Under the pieces are notes generated by a model. It did not search any database, was not told the origin of the DNA, and saw nothing but the letters and a program-made list of their open reading frames with translations. A stretch of DNA of 64,000 bases from Flavobacteriales bacterium (GTDB lineage Bacteria > Bacteroidota > Bacteroidia > UBA10329): positions 1 to 64,000 of the forward strand of contig WGMW01000049.1 of assembly GCA_016124845.1 (NCBI GenBank), written 5' to 3'. Made by a program: the position numbers and the translations under genes. Below, in pieces: positions 8,413 to 18,260 of this stretch (positions are counted from its first letter, which is position 1; each line of letters starts with the position of its first letter).

Positions 8413-8429
8413 CAAATTCGAAACAAGGG

Positions 8430-9470
8430 TTACTTCGAGTGGGCACTTAGGAATTGGTCCACGGCTTCGCTCCACCTGTTCAGGTATTTCGCACGTTTTT
8501 CATTTAATGCCTGATTGTCCTCATTGTACGACTTTATGGCTGCATTGAACTCTTCCGCAGCTTTGTTGTACTTATCAATATCGGCTTTTGTACGTTCCGA
8601 CTCACGCATCCCTTCAATAGCGGCTCGCAGCTTATCAAACTCATCACGTTTCAAATGAAAGTCTGCCACTTTTGGAAAGTCTTTCTCAGCCTCGGTCTGA
8701 TAAAAATCCAGAATATGTTTGACGGCCACCTTTAAAGACGCATCGCCCTTGTAGATGTCCAGTCCATCAATTTTCGCCAGACCTTCTTCCGCATCTACCT
8801 TTAAACCATTGACGGTTTGTTGAAAACTACCCATGTCTTCCCGCTGCTGCGCATCCAGCACATAGGCCTCTTGCTTGTAGGGTTTGAAAAAGATGAGATA
8901 AACTGCATTGTAGTATTTCAATGCTTCGCTTGCGCTTTTTATCTTTTTGGTCAGTTCATCATCTTCAGATTCCAAAAGGGTGATGTTGTGGGCTCCGGCA
9001 AAAACGTTTTGCGCAGCGTTCAACTTGTCCGAGGCTTCATCTAACTTGTCGTTAGCAAGTTCTTTGGCCATCATGTAAGCTTCCATTGCGTCATATGATT
9101 GTTCTGCAATGGCTTCCATGTCAACAATTTTGGCGTAATCTTCTTTCAGGACAGTTGTGGTCAGCTGCATATAGTCGCTTGCGGCATCTTTGAGTGATGC
9201 ATCTCCCTCAAAGGCAGATATCTTTTTTAGGTCTTTGCTCACAGTTTCAAGTTGTTCTATCAGCTTTTTACGGGTCTTTTCAACTTTCCGTGCGCTTTTT
9301 CCTTGGGTTACAGATTTCAAGTATTGCCACAATTCCTTCTTGAAAGAGCCGAATGGTGTGGTTATTTGGGTCATATGTTCTACGGCTGAGCCTGAAGATT
9401 GGGCAACCGCAACCTCGGTTGAAACCAAGGATAAGACAAGCATGATGCTCAGTAGTCGAGATGTTTTCAT
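8430..9470 (-). CDS. Secreted helical protein, LIC11966-like surface protein
   Basis: A 346-residue protein with a signal peptide (cleavage near AVAQ-SS) and an almost wholly alpha-helical, charged mature part. Two similar segments, FEGDASLKDAASDYMQL near residue 85 and YKGDASLKVAVKHILDF near residue 250, indicate an internal duplication. This resembles the LIC11966 family of predicted surface proteins, known by name only. It lies 6 bp downstream of a tail-specific protease gene, so the two are probably co-transcribed; the protease could process or act with it. Function unknown. Confidence 0.75.
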   Translation of the reverse strand: MKTSRLLSIMLVLSLVSTEVAVAQSSGSAVEHMTQITTPFGSFKKELWQYLKSVTQGKSARKVEKTRKKLIEQLETVSKDLKKISAFEGDASLKDAASDYMQLTTTVLKEDYAKIVDMEAIAEQSYDAMEAYMMAKELANDKLDEASDKLNAAQNVFAGAHNITLLESEDDELTKKIKSASEALKYYNAVYLIFFKPYKQEAYVLDAQQREDMGSFQQTVNGLKVDAEEGLAKIDGLDIYKGDASLKVAVKHILDFYQTEAEKDFPKVADFHLKRDEFDKLRAAIEGMRESERTKADIDKYNKAAEEFNAAIKSYNEDNQALNEKRAKYLNRWSEAVDQFLSAHSK

Positions 9471-9476
9471 TTACAA

Positions 9477-11564
9477 TTATTTAGTTGATGATAGATTAAT
9501 GATGTCTGTAATGATGTTGTAAGCTTCGGATATGTAAATATCTTCTGATATCCACTGACGAATCTCTTCGTCCATCTTTTGGGAAAGGCTTTCGGTTTCC
9601 AGTTTTAGGTCTCGATATGATGGAATGACCACATCGTACCTATCACTCGCTTTGAATTCTGTGTCTGCAGTTGCCTGACCACGCTTCTTCAATTTTTCAA
9701 AATAGTATCGAAAACCATCTACATCCAAAGGAATTGTGTTGAGGGAATCTTTCTTCTGTTCCGAATTCACGATGGCGATGAACGCTGAATCGGTTGATAC
9801 ACGTTCGTCACTGAGTTTTTGGAGTTCTACAACGGAAGCGGAGGTTTTCCATGGTGTGTAATACGTTTTTTTGTCTACTGTACCTGCTGGAAGACATGAA
9901 GGGTAGAAGCGTTCTCCTATCTCTTTGTCGCTGTATGCGCTCGGTAGGGCTATATCGGGAATAACCCCAACTTGCTGAATACTTTCGCCTGTTATGCGAT
10001 AAAACTGCCCAATGGTGAGTTTTACGAATTCCCCTCCTTTTTCGGTCGCCTTAAGTGGAACCACCTGCTGAATGGTCGATTTGCCAAATGTTTTGGACCC
10101 AACTATTACCCCACGCTTATGATCCTGAATACAGGCAGAGAAAAGTTCAGAGGCAGATGCGCTAAATTCATTTACCAGTACCAGGAGCGGACCGGTATAG
10201 GCCATTCCCCTGCTCATATCCTTCATGGTCTCTGGCTCCAAATTCTTGTATTTGGCAACGGACAGGGCACCGAAATCAATGAAAATTCCAGCTAAGCGCA
10301 GAGCTTCAAGCATTGACCCGCCTCCATTGTCTCGCAGATCCAAGATGAGGCCATCGATTTTCTCCTTTTCCAATCGTATGAGTTCCTTTCCGATATCGTT
10401 GGCACAGCCGTTTGGCAGCCAACCTGCGCCATCTTTGCCTTCGTAGAACGTAGGTAGGTACATATACCCGATTCTTCGTTTCCCGCTGAGAATATGACTT
10501 TGAATGGAATTCTTGAAAAGGGTTACCAATTCCTTTTTAAGTGTAACGGTCCGGTATTCTCCCCCTACTTTTTTAATTCTGAAAGTTGCGCTTGTCAGAT
10601 CTGCTTGGAGCAAGTAGCCGGTAGCTTCCTCTAAGCTGATGCAATTGAGGTCCAGTGGTTTTCTTCCATTACCTTGAACGCTAAGAATGATGTCTCCTTC
10701 ATTCAGTTCGTTCGAATTCCATGCAGGGCCACCCGGCAAAATCGTTATGATCTCTATCTCACCATCCTTATTTTTTTCAGCCTCAAATCCGAAAGAAGGA
10801 GCTTCTTTGGAAATGAGTGTTTGGAACTTGGCCTCATCGTTGGAATTGAAATAATTGGTGTGCGGGTCAAAGGCACTTGAAATGGATTGCAAATAAGAGT
10901 CAAATACGTAATCCTCCATGCTGGCACCAGCCTCATGAATTGTTTTAAAATGACATTGCTCCCGTTGAATAATCTGTTGTGCTACATGCTCCAATGAGTC
11001 TGTTGATAACGCATCAAGACCTCTTTCTGCCCCGTTCATGTAAGCAACTTCCCACAGTATTTGCAGTTTTATCCATTGTATCCATTTTCGTTTGCGTTCA
11101 TTTTCTGTAACGGGTCTGTGTTTATCGGATAGTTGTAAGGAGTCTTTCTCAATCAAATTGATGGGAGTTGACTCAAGACCTGCAATCAAGGTCTCCGTTT
11201 CATTGAGTTTATTAACATAAAGCGCTTGAAGCTGCTCAATGAAAACGGTTGAATGTCCATCGAGGTCATCATCGATCTTATTTCGGAAGGCTTGAAGTTT
11301 CTCCACATCCTCTTTACTGAATATGAGCGACTGTGGGTCAAGAGTTTCCATCAGGTCATCGAAAACAAGTGCTGAAAATGCATCATTGACCGGCCGAGGC
11401 GAGAAATGGAATTCAGAAATGGTGTTGAGCAATCGGTCAGTACGTTCAACCTGAGACTGGCCCTTGCTTTTTGAAATGGTGGTTACAACTATGAGAAGCA
11501 GAGCTGGAGGGAAAAACAGTAAACGGTTGCTACAGTGCCGTCTACAAAACCCAAAAGATACCAT
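9477..11564 (-). CDS. prc: Tail-specific protease, Prc/S41 family
   Basis: A protein of about 695 residues with an N-terminal signal or anchor segment (LLFFPPALLLIVV), an N-terminal helical domain, a PDZ-like domain (about residues 270-350, including GGPAWNSNELNEGD) and the S41 catalytic core. The Ser/Lys dyad is visible: serine in FSASASE (around 468-470) and Lys495 in TFGKST. A C-terminal domain follows, as in Prc. Such enzymes degrade or trim envelope proteins from their C-termini in the periplasm. I chose the ATG at 11564 over a TTG 33 bp upstream. The downstream gene (6-bp gap) encodes a secreted helical protein that may be a partner or substrate. Confidence 0.93.
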   Translation of the reverse strand: MVSFGFCRRHCSNRLLFFPPALLLIVVTTISKSKGQSQVERTDRLLNTISEFHFSPRPVNDAFSALVFDDLMETLDPQSLIFSKEDVEKLQAFRNKIDDDLDGHSTVFIEQLQALYVNKLNETETLIAGLESTPINLIEKDSLQLSDKHRPVTENERKRKWIQWIKLQILWEVAYMNGAERGLDALSTDSLEHVAQQIIQREQCHFKTIHEAGASMEDYVFDSYLQSISSAFDPHTNYFNSNDEAKFQTLISKEAPSFGFEAEKNKDGEIEIITILPGGPAWNSNELNEGDIILSVQGNGRKPLDLNCISLEEATGYLLQADLTSATFRIKKVGGEYRTVTLKKELVTLFKNSIQSHILSGKRRIGYMYLPTFYEGKDGAGWLPNGCANDIGKELIRLEKEKIDGLILDLRDNGGGSMLEALRLAGIFIDFGALSVAKYKNLEPETMKDMSRGMAYTGPLLVLVNEFSASASELFSACIQDHKRGVIVGSKTFGKSTIQQVVPLKATEKGGEFVKLTIGQFYRITGESIQQVGVIPDIALPSAYSDKEIGERFYPSCLPAGTVDKKTYYTPWKTSASVVELQKLSDERVSTDSAFIAIVNSEQKKDSLNTIPLDVDGFRYYFEKLKKRGQATADTEFKASDRYDVVIPSYRDLKLETESLSQKMDEEIRQWISEDIYISEAYNIITDIINLSSTK

Positions 11565-11663
11565 ACAGCTCCAAAAGCGAGTGGAAGATTCTCTCAAAAC
11601 AGCTTTTAAATAAAGGCGATTGAATGATCGCCCGAAAGGTACTGTTATATTTTGTACCTCAAA

Positions 11664-12536
11664 TCAAACATTGCGCTCAATGTATCGGATAATGCTACCA
11701 GCGATGTTCTTTCCGGTGGCGTTCTCTATGCCTTCGAGGCCAGGTGAAGAGTTCACTTCCATGATCATCGGTCCTGATTTCGATTGAAGCATGTCCACGC
11801 CTGCCACGCCAAGCCCCATCACGCGGGCGGCTTTCAGCGCAGTATTCTCCTCATCATCTGTCAGTTCGTAGACGGAGGCGGTTCCACCACGGTGCAGGTT
11901 CGAACGGAATTCGCCTTCCTTGCCCTGTCGTTTCATGGCACCTACGACCACACCATCAACCACGAATGCACGGATATCAGCGCCTCCGGCCTCCTTCACA
12001 AACTGTTGCACGATAACGCGCGCCTGCAGTCCATTGAATGCTTCCAGGACCGATTCGGCCGCACTCTGCGTTTCGGCCAATACCACACCAACGCCTTGCG
12101 TGCCTTCCAGCAATTTGATGACGCAGGGCGCACCACCTACTTGGTTGATCACCTCAGAAACGTTCTTGGAGTAATTGGTAAAGGCTGTTTTGGGAAGACC
12201 CAATCCGGCACGCGAAAGGATCTGTAGACTGCGCAACTTATCGCGCGAGCGAACCAAAGCCTGCGATTCAACAGCTGAGAACACCTTCATCATCTCAAAC
12301 TGTCGCACCACGGCTGTTCCGTAAAATGTGATGGACGCACCGATACGAGGAATGACAGCGTCAATTCCGGTCAATTCTTCGCCCTGATATATGATGTGCG
12401 GGCGTTTCTTCTCGATGATGATGTCGCACTTGGCGTGATCCACCACCAGCATTTCATGTCCGCGTTTTCCACCTGCTTCCACCAATCGTTTGGTAGAGTA
12501 GAGCTTTGGGTTTCGCGACAGGACAGCAATTTTCAT
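11664..12536 (-). CDS. rimK: Alpha-L-glutamate ligase, RimK type
   Basis: A 290-residue ATP-grasp enzyme matching Rim[19 protein letters not shown] at the start, [16 protein letters not shown], the ATP-grasp loop [27 protein letters not shown], and the metal-binding C-terminal [13 protein letters not shown]. RimK adds glutamates to the C-terminus of ribosomal protein S6; relatives act on coenzymes such as F420, so the acceptor is inferred. It is separated from the protease gene by about 100 bp. The 12537-12755 spacer on the other side serves a divergent T9SS cargo gene. Confidence 0.92.
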   Translation of the reverse strand: MKIAVLSRNPKLYSTKRLVEAGGKRGHEMLVVDHAKCDIIIEKKRPHIIYQGEELTGIDAVIPRIGASITFYGTAVVRQFEMMKVFSAVESQALVRSRDKLRSLQILSRAGLGLPKTAFTNYSKNVSEVINQVGGAPCVIKLLEGTQGVGVVLAETQSAAESVLEAFNGLQARVIVQQFVKEAGGADIRAFVVDGVVVGAMKRQGKEGEFRSNLHRGGTASVYELTDDEENTALKAARVMGLGVAGVDMLQSKSGPMIMEVNSSPGLEGIENATGKNIAGSIIRYIERNV

Positions 12537-12755
12537 CTAAATGGATTTCAAGGGGGCAACGTTAATTAAAATATGTTTCGATTCGATATTTCATAACTTG
12601 TTGATTCACAATAATTAAGCGAAAGATAACATTCTTGGTACAGAGTGTGTGGTCACGTAGCAGACCAACGGACCAAGTGGTATGTCAACGGATGGTCATC
12701 ACACTACTGATCGATCATTACATTTGATCATCCAACTGTAACCCCATTCATTGCA

Positions 12756-15011
12756 ATGAAAAAGAACATTTACCTTCTCTTCATCCTTTTTACCGGATTC
12801 CAGTCGCTGGCACAGAATCTGGTGGTGAACCCGAGTTTTGAGAACACTTCAAGCAACTGTGCAAACACAGGAGGAGAAGGATTCTTCACAGATCTGGTAG
12901 GAACGTGGGACAATGCGAGCAACAACCCCCAAGGCGATAGTTGCTCCTCTCCGGACCTTTTTTCTGCGTGCAATGTTCTTTTTGGCAACCCAACTGTTAC
13001 CAATATGCCGCATTCCATGCTCGGATATCAGTATTCGCATACGGGCACTCACCACGCTGGTATCATTACTCACGAATCGCTGGATGAATACCGCGAGTAC
13101 ATTCAGGGACACACCTCTTCGCCACTTGTGGCCGGGCAGAGTTACTGCGTGAGCATGTACGTGAGTTTGGCAAACAGCGTCATGTATGCCTCTGATAACT
13201 TGGGGATCTATTTCGGAAATACGCCCTACATGCGGAATCCTTGTCCGGGACAAAGCAATTCGGCCATTTATGTTACTCCGCAATTGAATTACGACTGTGG
13301 CGCTATCACAGATACGGCAAATTGGGTGCGTTTGCAGTGGAACTACGTAGCCACCGGTGGTGAACAATACTTCATGATCGGGAACTTCTTCAATAATGCC
13401 AATACCACGATTGTCAACAATCCGGGTGGTACGTTCATCAATCCGTATGCCTACTACTACATAGACGATGTAAGCATTGAGGCTACCAGCAGCTGCTGCC
13501 ATGCAGATATCAGTCCTGTAGAAGTGTTGTGTGCAGCAGATGCACCTATTACATTGGAAGCAGTTGGAGGGGTAGGTTCCAGTTGTTCCAGCGCCACAAC
13601 AGGTACATGGTCTGGTACCGGAATTACGGATGCCAACGCAGGAACCTTTGATCCGTCTGTAGCAGGAGCCGGAACGCATACTGTCACATACACTCTAAGC
13701 TGTGGCTATAGTGCAACGGTAGATGTGGATGTGAATGCTTGCGCCACACTTTCTGTCTGTGCAGAGGCAAATGGAGATTTCACCGTATCAGGCGGAACGG
13801 GACCATATACATGGAGTGAACAGGATTCCGTACAGGATTGCAGCGCTTGTCAGGATATTTTTCCGATCCCTCCATGTTCTTTCCCGCCAGGATGTTCGGT
13901 GATGGTACTTGGGTGGACTGATTTTGCAACAGGCACAACAGTGACTCCTTCAGGTAACTGGCCTATTCGAGTGGTGGACAGTGAAGGAGGTGTGATTGAA
14001 ATTGCAAGTGCCAATGATGTGCAACTCTGTTCACAGGCCACATGTCAATTGGAATTGAGTCTTGTCACAATGCAGGGAGATTGTGCAGGCGTTTCGGGTG
14101 GTTCCATCACCGTGGCTGCAACAGGCAACATAGGCACCGTTTCTTACGAATGGGATACGAATCCTGTTCAGACAGGAGCGACAGTAAGTGGACTTACTCC
14201 CGGAAGCTACACGGTAACGGCTACCGATCAGCAGAATTGCCAGGCCACATTGACGCAGGTGATAGAGAACGGCTCAGCTGCCGCAGATGCAGGTCCGGAT
14301 CAGGATGTCTGTAAGGGAAATCAAGTGACACTCAGCGCAACAGGAGGTACTTCTTATGTTTGGGACAACGGTTTAGGATCTACTGCTACCGGACAGACCA
14401 TCACATTCACCGCAGGTTCCACTACTACTTACACAGTTACAGTTACAGACGCGAGTGGCTGCACAGGTACAGATGATGTTACCGTAACCGTACACGAATC
14501 ACCAGTTGCAGTTCTCACCTCACCCGTAACTCAATTATGCGATGATGACAGTCCGATTCAATTGACCGGAAATCCATCTGGAGGAACCTTCAGCGGTCCG
14601 GGTATGAACGGTGATATGTTCGACCCCGCTGCGGCAGGGGTTGGAGCCCAGACGATCACGTACACGTATTATGATGTGCCTGAATGTCCGGGTACGGATG
14701 AGGTGACAATTACCGTAGAATCGTGCACCACCAGCACAGGAATTGTTGATGCCAAGGCATTGGAAGGGCTTCTGGTACACCCGAACCCTACCAGCGGTAC
14801 AATTGTACTTGAGAATGTGGGGCCATTGAGTGGTAAGGCAACAGTTTCCGTAGCAGATCTTTTAGGACGCACCGTTGTGGAACCAATGCAGGTAAACCTG
14901 AAAGGAATGCGTCTGCCTATCGAACTTTCTTCAGTTGCTTCTGGTCAGTACCTGATTCAGTTACTACAGGGAAAAGACCGGATCGCGACCATCCGCATCA
15001 CCAAGAAGTGA
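12756..15011 (+). CDS. T9SS-secreted multidomain surface protein
   Basis: A 751-residue secreted protein: signal peptide (cleavage near SLAQ-NL), then an N-terminal NPSFE module of about 230 residues with paired cysteines, of the kind that precedes gliding/OmpA-like proteins, then immunoglobulin-like and SprB-type repeats rich in Thr/Gly (GGTSYVWDNGLGS and similar), and a type A T9SS sorting domain at the end (HPNPTSGTIVLEN ... GQYLIQLL). The sorting domain directs export through the type IX system and attachment to the cell surface. No catalytic site is seen; it is probably an adhesin or binding protein. A strong terminator follows. Confidence 0.85.
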   Translation: MKKNIYLLFILFTGFQSLAQNLVVNPSFENTSSNCANTGGEGFFTDLVGTWDNASNNPQGDSCSSPDLFSACNVLFGNPTVTNMPHSMLGYQYSHTGTHHAGIITHESLDEYREYIQGHTSSPLVAGQSYCVSMYVSLANSVMYASDNLGIYFGNTPYMRNPCPGQSNSAIYVTPQLNYDCGAITDTANWVRLQWNYVATGGEQYFMIGNFFNNANTTIVNNPGGTFINPYAYYYIDDVSIEATSSCCHADISPVEVLCAADAPITLEAVGGVGSSCSSATTGTWSGTGITDANAGTFDPSVAGAGTHTVTYTLSCGYSATVDVDVNACATLSVCAEANGDFTVSGGTGPYTWSEQDSVQDCSACQDIFPIPPCSFPPGCSVMVLGWTDFATGTTVTPSGNWPIRVVDSEGGVIEIASANDVQLCSQATCQLELSLVTMQGDCAGVSGGSITVAATGNIGTVSYEWDTNPVQTGATVSGLTPGSYTVTATDQQNCQATLTQVIENGSAAADAGPDQDVCKGNQVTLSATGGTSYVWDNGLGSTATGQTITFTAGSTTTYTVTVTDASGCTGTDDVTVTVHESPVAVLTSPVTQLCDDDSPIQLTGNPSGGTFSGPGMNGDMFDPAAAGVGAQTITYTYYDVPECPGTDEVTITVESCTTSTGIVDAKALEGLLVHPNPTSGTIVLENVGPLSGKATVSVADLLGRTVVEPMQVNLKGMRLPIELSSVASGQYLIQLLQGKDRIATIRITKK

Positions 15012-15029
15012 TTTGAAAGTAGCTTTTTA

Positions 15030-15065
15030 AAGAGGGCGATACGCTGTGTATCGCCCTTTTCTTTT
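15030..15065 (+). terminator. Rho-independent terminator
   Basis: Stem AGGGCGATA / TATCGCCCT with a 7-nt loop, extended by A-T pairs and followed by TTTTCTTTT. Ends the T9SS protein transcript. Confidence 0.92.
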
Positions 15066-15136
15066 GTCCGCATGTAGATGACTGCGTGAATTAATGCTAT
15101 TCAATTAGATTTGGACTCCATTTCAAATTTCAGAAG

Positions 15137-16300
15137 ATGACCGAATTCATAGAAAGACCGATGTTCAATGAGGAACACAATATGTTCCGCCAATCCGTGC
15201 GTGATTTTGTAGCCCAGGAGATCGTACCGTACAATGCCGAATGGGAAAAGAAGAAAATGGTAACCCGCGAAAGCTGGGAGAAACTGGGTGCCAACGGATT
15301 TCTGTGCATGCAGGTGCCAGAGCAATATGGCGGCCTTGGAATTGAAGACTTCCGCTACAACATGATCTTTGCCGAGGAACTTAGCCGCGCAGGTGTTGCC
15401 GGTCCTGCGGTGGGGTATCCGTTGCACAGCGATATCGTGCTGCCATATATCCTCGATTTCGGTTCGGAGGAAATGAAAAAGAAGTGGGCTCCGAAGATGA
15501 TCAGCGGAGAGGCCATCGGTGCCATTGCCATGACCGAACCAGCCGCAGGAAGCGACCTTCAGGGCATGAAGTGCACCGCAGAGGACAAGGGCGATCACTA
15601 CCTGGTGAACGGTTCCAAGACCTTCATTACCAACGGATACTTGTGTGATATTGCCGTAACTGCCGTGAAAACCGACCCTGCGTTGGGTGCCAAAGGAATC
15701 AGTATGCTATTGATGGAGGCAGATATGGAAGGCTTTACCAAAGGTGAACCGTTCCACAAGATAGGATTGCATGCACAGGACACCTGCGAACTCTTCTTCG
15801 ATAACGTGAAAGTACCGAAGGAAAATCTGATCGGTAAGGAAGGCGAGGGGTTCAAGTATTTGATGACCGAGCTTGCGCAGGAACGTTTGGTTGTAGGAAT
15901 CGGTGCCATCGCTGCTGCCGAAGGAATTTTCTGGAAGACCGTACAGTACGTGAATGAGCGTAATGCGTTCGGTCAGGCGGTATCCCGTTTTCAGAACACG
16001 CGTTTCAAAATGGCAGAAATGGCCACGGAGATCACCAAGGCACGCGCCTTCCTTGATCAATGTGTGGTGCTGCATAACGAAGGAAAACTCGATGCAGCCA
16101 TGGCCAGCATGGTGAAGTTGACCTGCACCGAAGTTCAATGCCAAGTGGCAGATGAGTGTCTGCAATTGCATGGCGGCTACGGCTACATTTGGGAATATGA
16201 TGTGGCACGTGCTTGGGCCGATGCCCGTGTGCAGCGCATCTATGCAGGTACCAACGAGATCATGAAAGAACTCATTGCCCGTAAAGTGCTGGGCAAGTAA
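15137..16300 (+). CDS. Acyl-CoA dehydrogenase, long-chain/isovaleryl-type active site
   Basis: A 387-residue flavoprotein with the three acyl-CoA dehydrogenase domains: N-terminal helices, the middle strand domain with AMTEPAAGSDLQGM and NGSKTFITNG, and the C-terminal helical domain ending in RIYAGTNEIMKELIAR. The first step of fatty acid or branched-acid beta-oxidation is expected. Short/medium-chain enzymes keep their catalytic Glu in YEGT; here it is YAGT, and Glu262 (GAIAAAEG) occupies the position used by long-chain and isovaleryl enzymes. Its last 204 bp (16097-16300) recur downstream at 19481-19684, so the 3' end may be a recombined segment. Confidence 0.95.
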   Translation: MTEFIERPMFNEEHNMFRQSVRDFVAQEIVPYNAEWEKKKMVTRESWEKLGANGFLCMQVPEQYGGLGIEDFRYNMIFAEELSRAGVAGPAVGYPLHSDIVLPYILDFGSEEMKKKWAPKMISGEAIGAIAMTEPAAGSDLQGMKCTAEDKGDHYLVNGSKTFITNGYLCDIAVTAVKTDPALGAKGISMLLMEADMEGFTKGEPFHKIGLHAQDTCELFFDNVKVPKENLIGKEGEGFKYLMTELAQERLVVGIGAIAAAEGIFWKTVQYVNERNAFGQAVSRFQNTRFKMAEMATEITKARAFLDQCVVLHNEGKLDAAMASMVKLTCTEVQCQVADECLQLHGGYGYIWEYDVARAWADARVQRIYAGTNEIMKELIARKVLGK

Positions 16301-16320
16301 ACCCACGGAAAACATGTAAG

Positions 16321-16360
16321 CAGAATCTCCGCAGGAACGACCGTTCCTGCGGAGATTCTG
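16321..16360. terminator. Long perfect hairpin between convergent genes
   Basis: An 18-bp perfect stem (CAGAATCTCCGCAGGAAC) with a 4-nt loop, 20 bp after the dehydrogenase stop codon and 20 bp before the end of the convergent gene. A weak T-rich tail (TTATTCTC) follows on the plus strand. It probably ends transcription from both sides. Confidence 0.7.
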
Positions 16361-16380
16361 TTATTCTCATTGGCACGAGG

Positions 16381-18063
16381 CTATAACTTCGGTTCCAGCT
16401 TTGCAATGGTGTATTTGTCATCGGTCAGAAAGCAACTCAGTAGCTGTCCTGACCTCAAGCTATAGGTGGTTGCCACATCCAGCGGATTGTCTCCCAACTG
16501 CTTACTGGTCATCAGTTGCTGTCGTTTCCCGTTTTTAAACGAGGTGGCATCCTTGTACATGGGAACCAGACTTATAGGGTTCGGTGCCGTAAAGAACGGG
16601 TGTACCTCTTCGCGCGGATCGAACTTGCTGCTAAGATTCCGTCTATTGTCATTGAATACATAATAGATGGCATCATGGGTTGCGAGCGATTCGATGCCCA
16701 GATACGCGTAGTTGTTGAGATGTTCTCCCTGCGCATAGGCAAATCCACCCAGATAGGAGAGGTTCTCATCTTCGCTGAGATAGTAGGAGAGAAGGGCGGG
16801 ATATCCTCCTCCTGAAAAGGCCCCTGCGGAAAAGTTGTAACGGCCGTGGATGGCCTGATAGACATTGATGTACACCTCATCGGTACCCGGAACATGTCGG
16901 ATGCCACAATCGAACGGTTGTACCATGATGCTTTTGCCTTCGCGTTCCTTGGCCTTTATCTTATTGTACTGCGATCTGCTGGCGGCCACCACCACCTCAT
17001 CAATGGAGAACAGGTGCTCATAGAAGTTCTCTGGCCGATACTGTTCTGACCATTGGGCATAGTGAAAGCCATCTGCCGCATCTTGGGTGGAGGCCACCAT
17101 GAAGGCAAAGCCGCCACGGCCCTCATCGGCAAAGTACTCTACCAATGTGGCTTTCCGGTTGCTGATGTGCATTACAGGGTCGAAACTTCGGGTGGCCTGG
17201 GTACCGCTTCCACGATCCATGTGTATGTGGTCGGTGGTTGTGCCGTTCACCTTGCTCCAAAAGGTCTGAAAACGGTGATATTTCCCTTGGTCACGTCCAA
17301 AATCGACACGGCTCCAGAAGAATACGTTTCCGAAATTGTCCAGCCCAATGGCGGTATGGTTGGCTCCCTGACCACTCACCACGGCCACGCCATAGTGTGC
17401 ATCAGCCATGAACCAGTCGGCATCTCCGATACGGAGAATACCTTCCTCGATCTTAGTGGGCACATCCTTGCGCCAAAGCTGGTTCAATTGGTCATCATAC
17501 ACGGAGAAACGGAAAAGTTTGCCACCTTCTTCAGGCTCTGGTAGTTTGTAGTAGACCAGCAGCTTCCGTCCATCGGGCGATACTTTGGTAGCTGCAAAGC
17601 TGTTGTCGAAATTCTGGTAGAAATCCTTGCCTTCCAGGCAGTCAACGGCCAATGGGTCGTTTATTGGCTGCATGGTCTGCACGTCCAGTTCCTGTATGTA
17701 GAGGCAGTTGGTCTTGTCTTCCTTTGATGAGACGAAATACGGAAGCAGTAGGCGGTCGCCTACCATTATGAAATGATGTTGGTCTTTACTCTGCTTCATT
17801 TCCAAGGTGCCCAACTTCTTGGCCGTCATGCTGGCAAGGTCCAGTTCGAAGGAGCGATAGAGGTCCTTGCCCTTATGGAAGATGGCAATGCAGCGTTGAT
17901 CGGGTGTTTCTATGAACTGTGAGAATTTGTAACCATCTCCCACTTTTATGGCCTGACTGTAACTCACGTTGAGGTCTGTAGGAGGGGCGTTGCGCTGCGC
18001 CATACCTACGGATGGGCCAAAGCAAAGAACACTTACAAACAGGGAATACAGGTATCTTATCAT
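16381..18063 (-). CDS. Secreted protein of unknown function, propeller-like
   Basis: A 560-residue protein with a signal peptide (cleavage near GMAQ-RN). The mature part alternates short strands with charged turns and repeated patterns such as VSPDGRKLLVYYKLPE and RIGDADWFMADAHYG, suggesting a beta-propeller. I do not recognise a named family. It converges on the acyl-CoA dehydrogenase gene and is the first gene in the accessory interval bounded by the two copies of that gene's 3' end, so it may have arrived with the interval. No sorting domain is evident at the C-terminus. Confidence 0.7.
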   Translation of the reverse strand: MIRYLYSLFVSVLCFGPSVGMAQRNAPPTDLNVSYSQAIKVGDGYKFSQFIETPDQRCIAIFHKGKDLYRSFELDLASMTAKKLGTLEMKQSKDQHHFIMVGDRLLLPYFVSSKEDKTNCLYIQELDVQTMQPINDPLAVDCLEGKDFYQNFDNSFAATKVSPDGRKLLVYYKLPEPEEGGKLFRFSVYDDQLNQLWRKDVPTKIEEGILRIGDADWFMADAHYGVAVVSGQGANHTAIGLDNFGNVFFWSRVDFGRDQGKYHRFQTFWSKVNGTTTDHIHMDRGSGTQATRSFDPVMHISNRKATLVEYFADEGRGGFAFMVASTQDAADGFHYAQWSEQYRPENFYEHLFSIDEVVVAASRSQYNKIKAKEREGKSIMVQPFDCGIRHVPGTDEVYINVYQAIHGRYNFSAGAFSGGGYPALLSYYLSEDENLSYLGGFAYAQGEHLNNYAYLGIESLATHDAIYYVFNDNRRNLSSKFDPREEVHPFFTAPNPISLVPMYKDATSFKNGKRQQLMTSKQLGDNPLDVATTYSLRSGQLLSCFLTDDKYTIAKLEPKL

Positions 18064-18202
18064 AAGAACGGTAAATGAATGCGATTACAATAATACATCT
18101 ACTTTGTGAGTATAAACCAAAAGAGACGCTGAATGTGTTCATGTGCTACCATGTTGGAATTTCTCTATCAGGTGTGGTATAGCACAAACCACAATATTGT
18201 TA

Positions 18203-18250
18203 ACTTGAACACTTGAACACTTGAACACTTGAACACTTGAACACTTGAAC
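18203..18250 (+). repeat. Six tandem copies of an 8-bp unit
   Basis: The unit acttgaac repeats six times without error, ending 10 bp before the start codon at 18261. Because it covers the -58 to -11 region, changes in copy number by slippage would shift promoter or leader spacing of the downstream gene by 8 bp each. Confidence 0.97.
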
Positions 18251-18260
18251 ACATCAGCTG

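Noticed and set aside
12849-13679. 276-residue Cys/Arg-rich minus-strand frame
   Set aside because: Antisense to the T9SS surface protein; composition is typical of a shadow frame.
18203-18250. CRISPR array
   Set aside because: The repeat unit is 8 bp without spacers and no cas genes are present; it is a simple sequence repeat.
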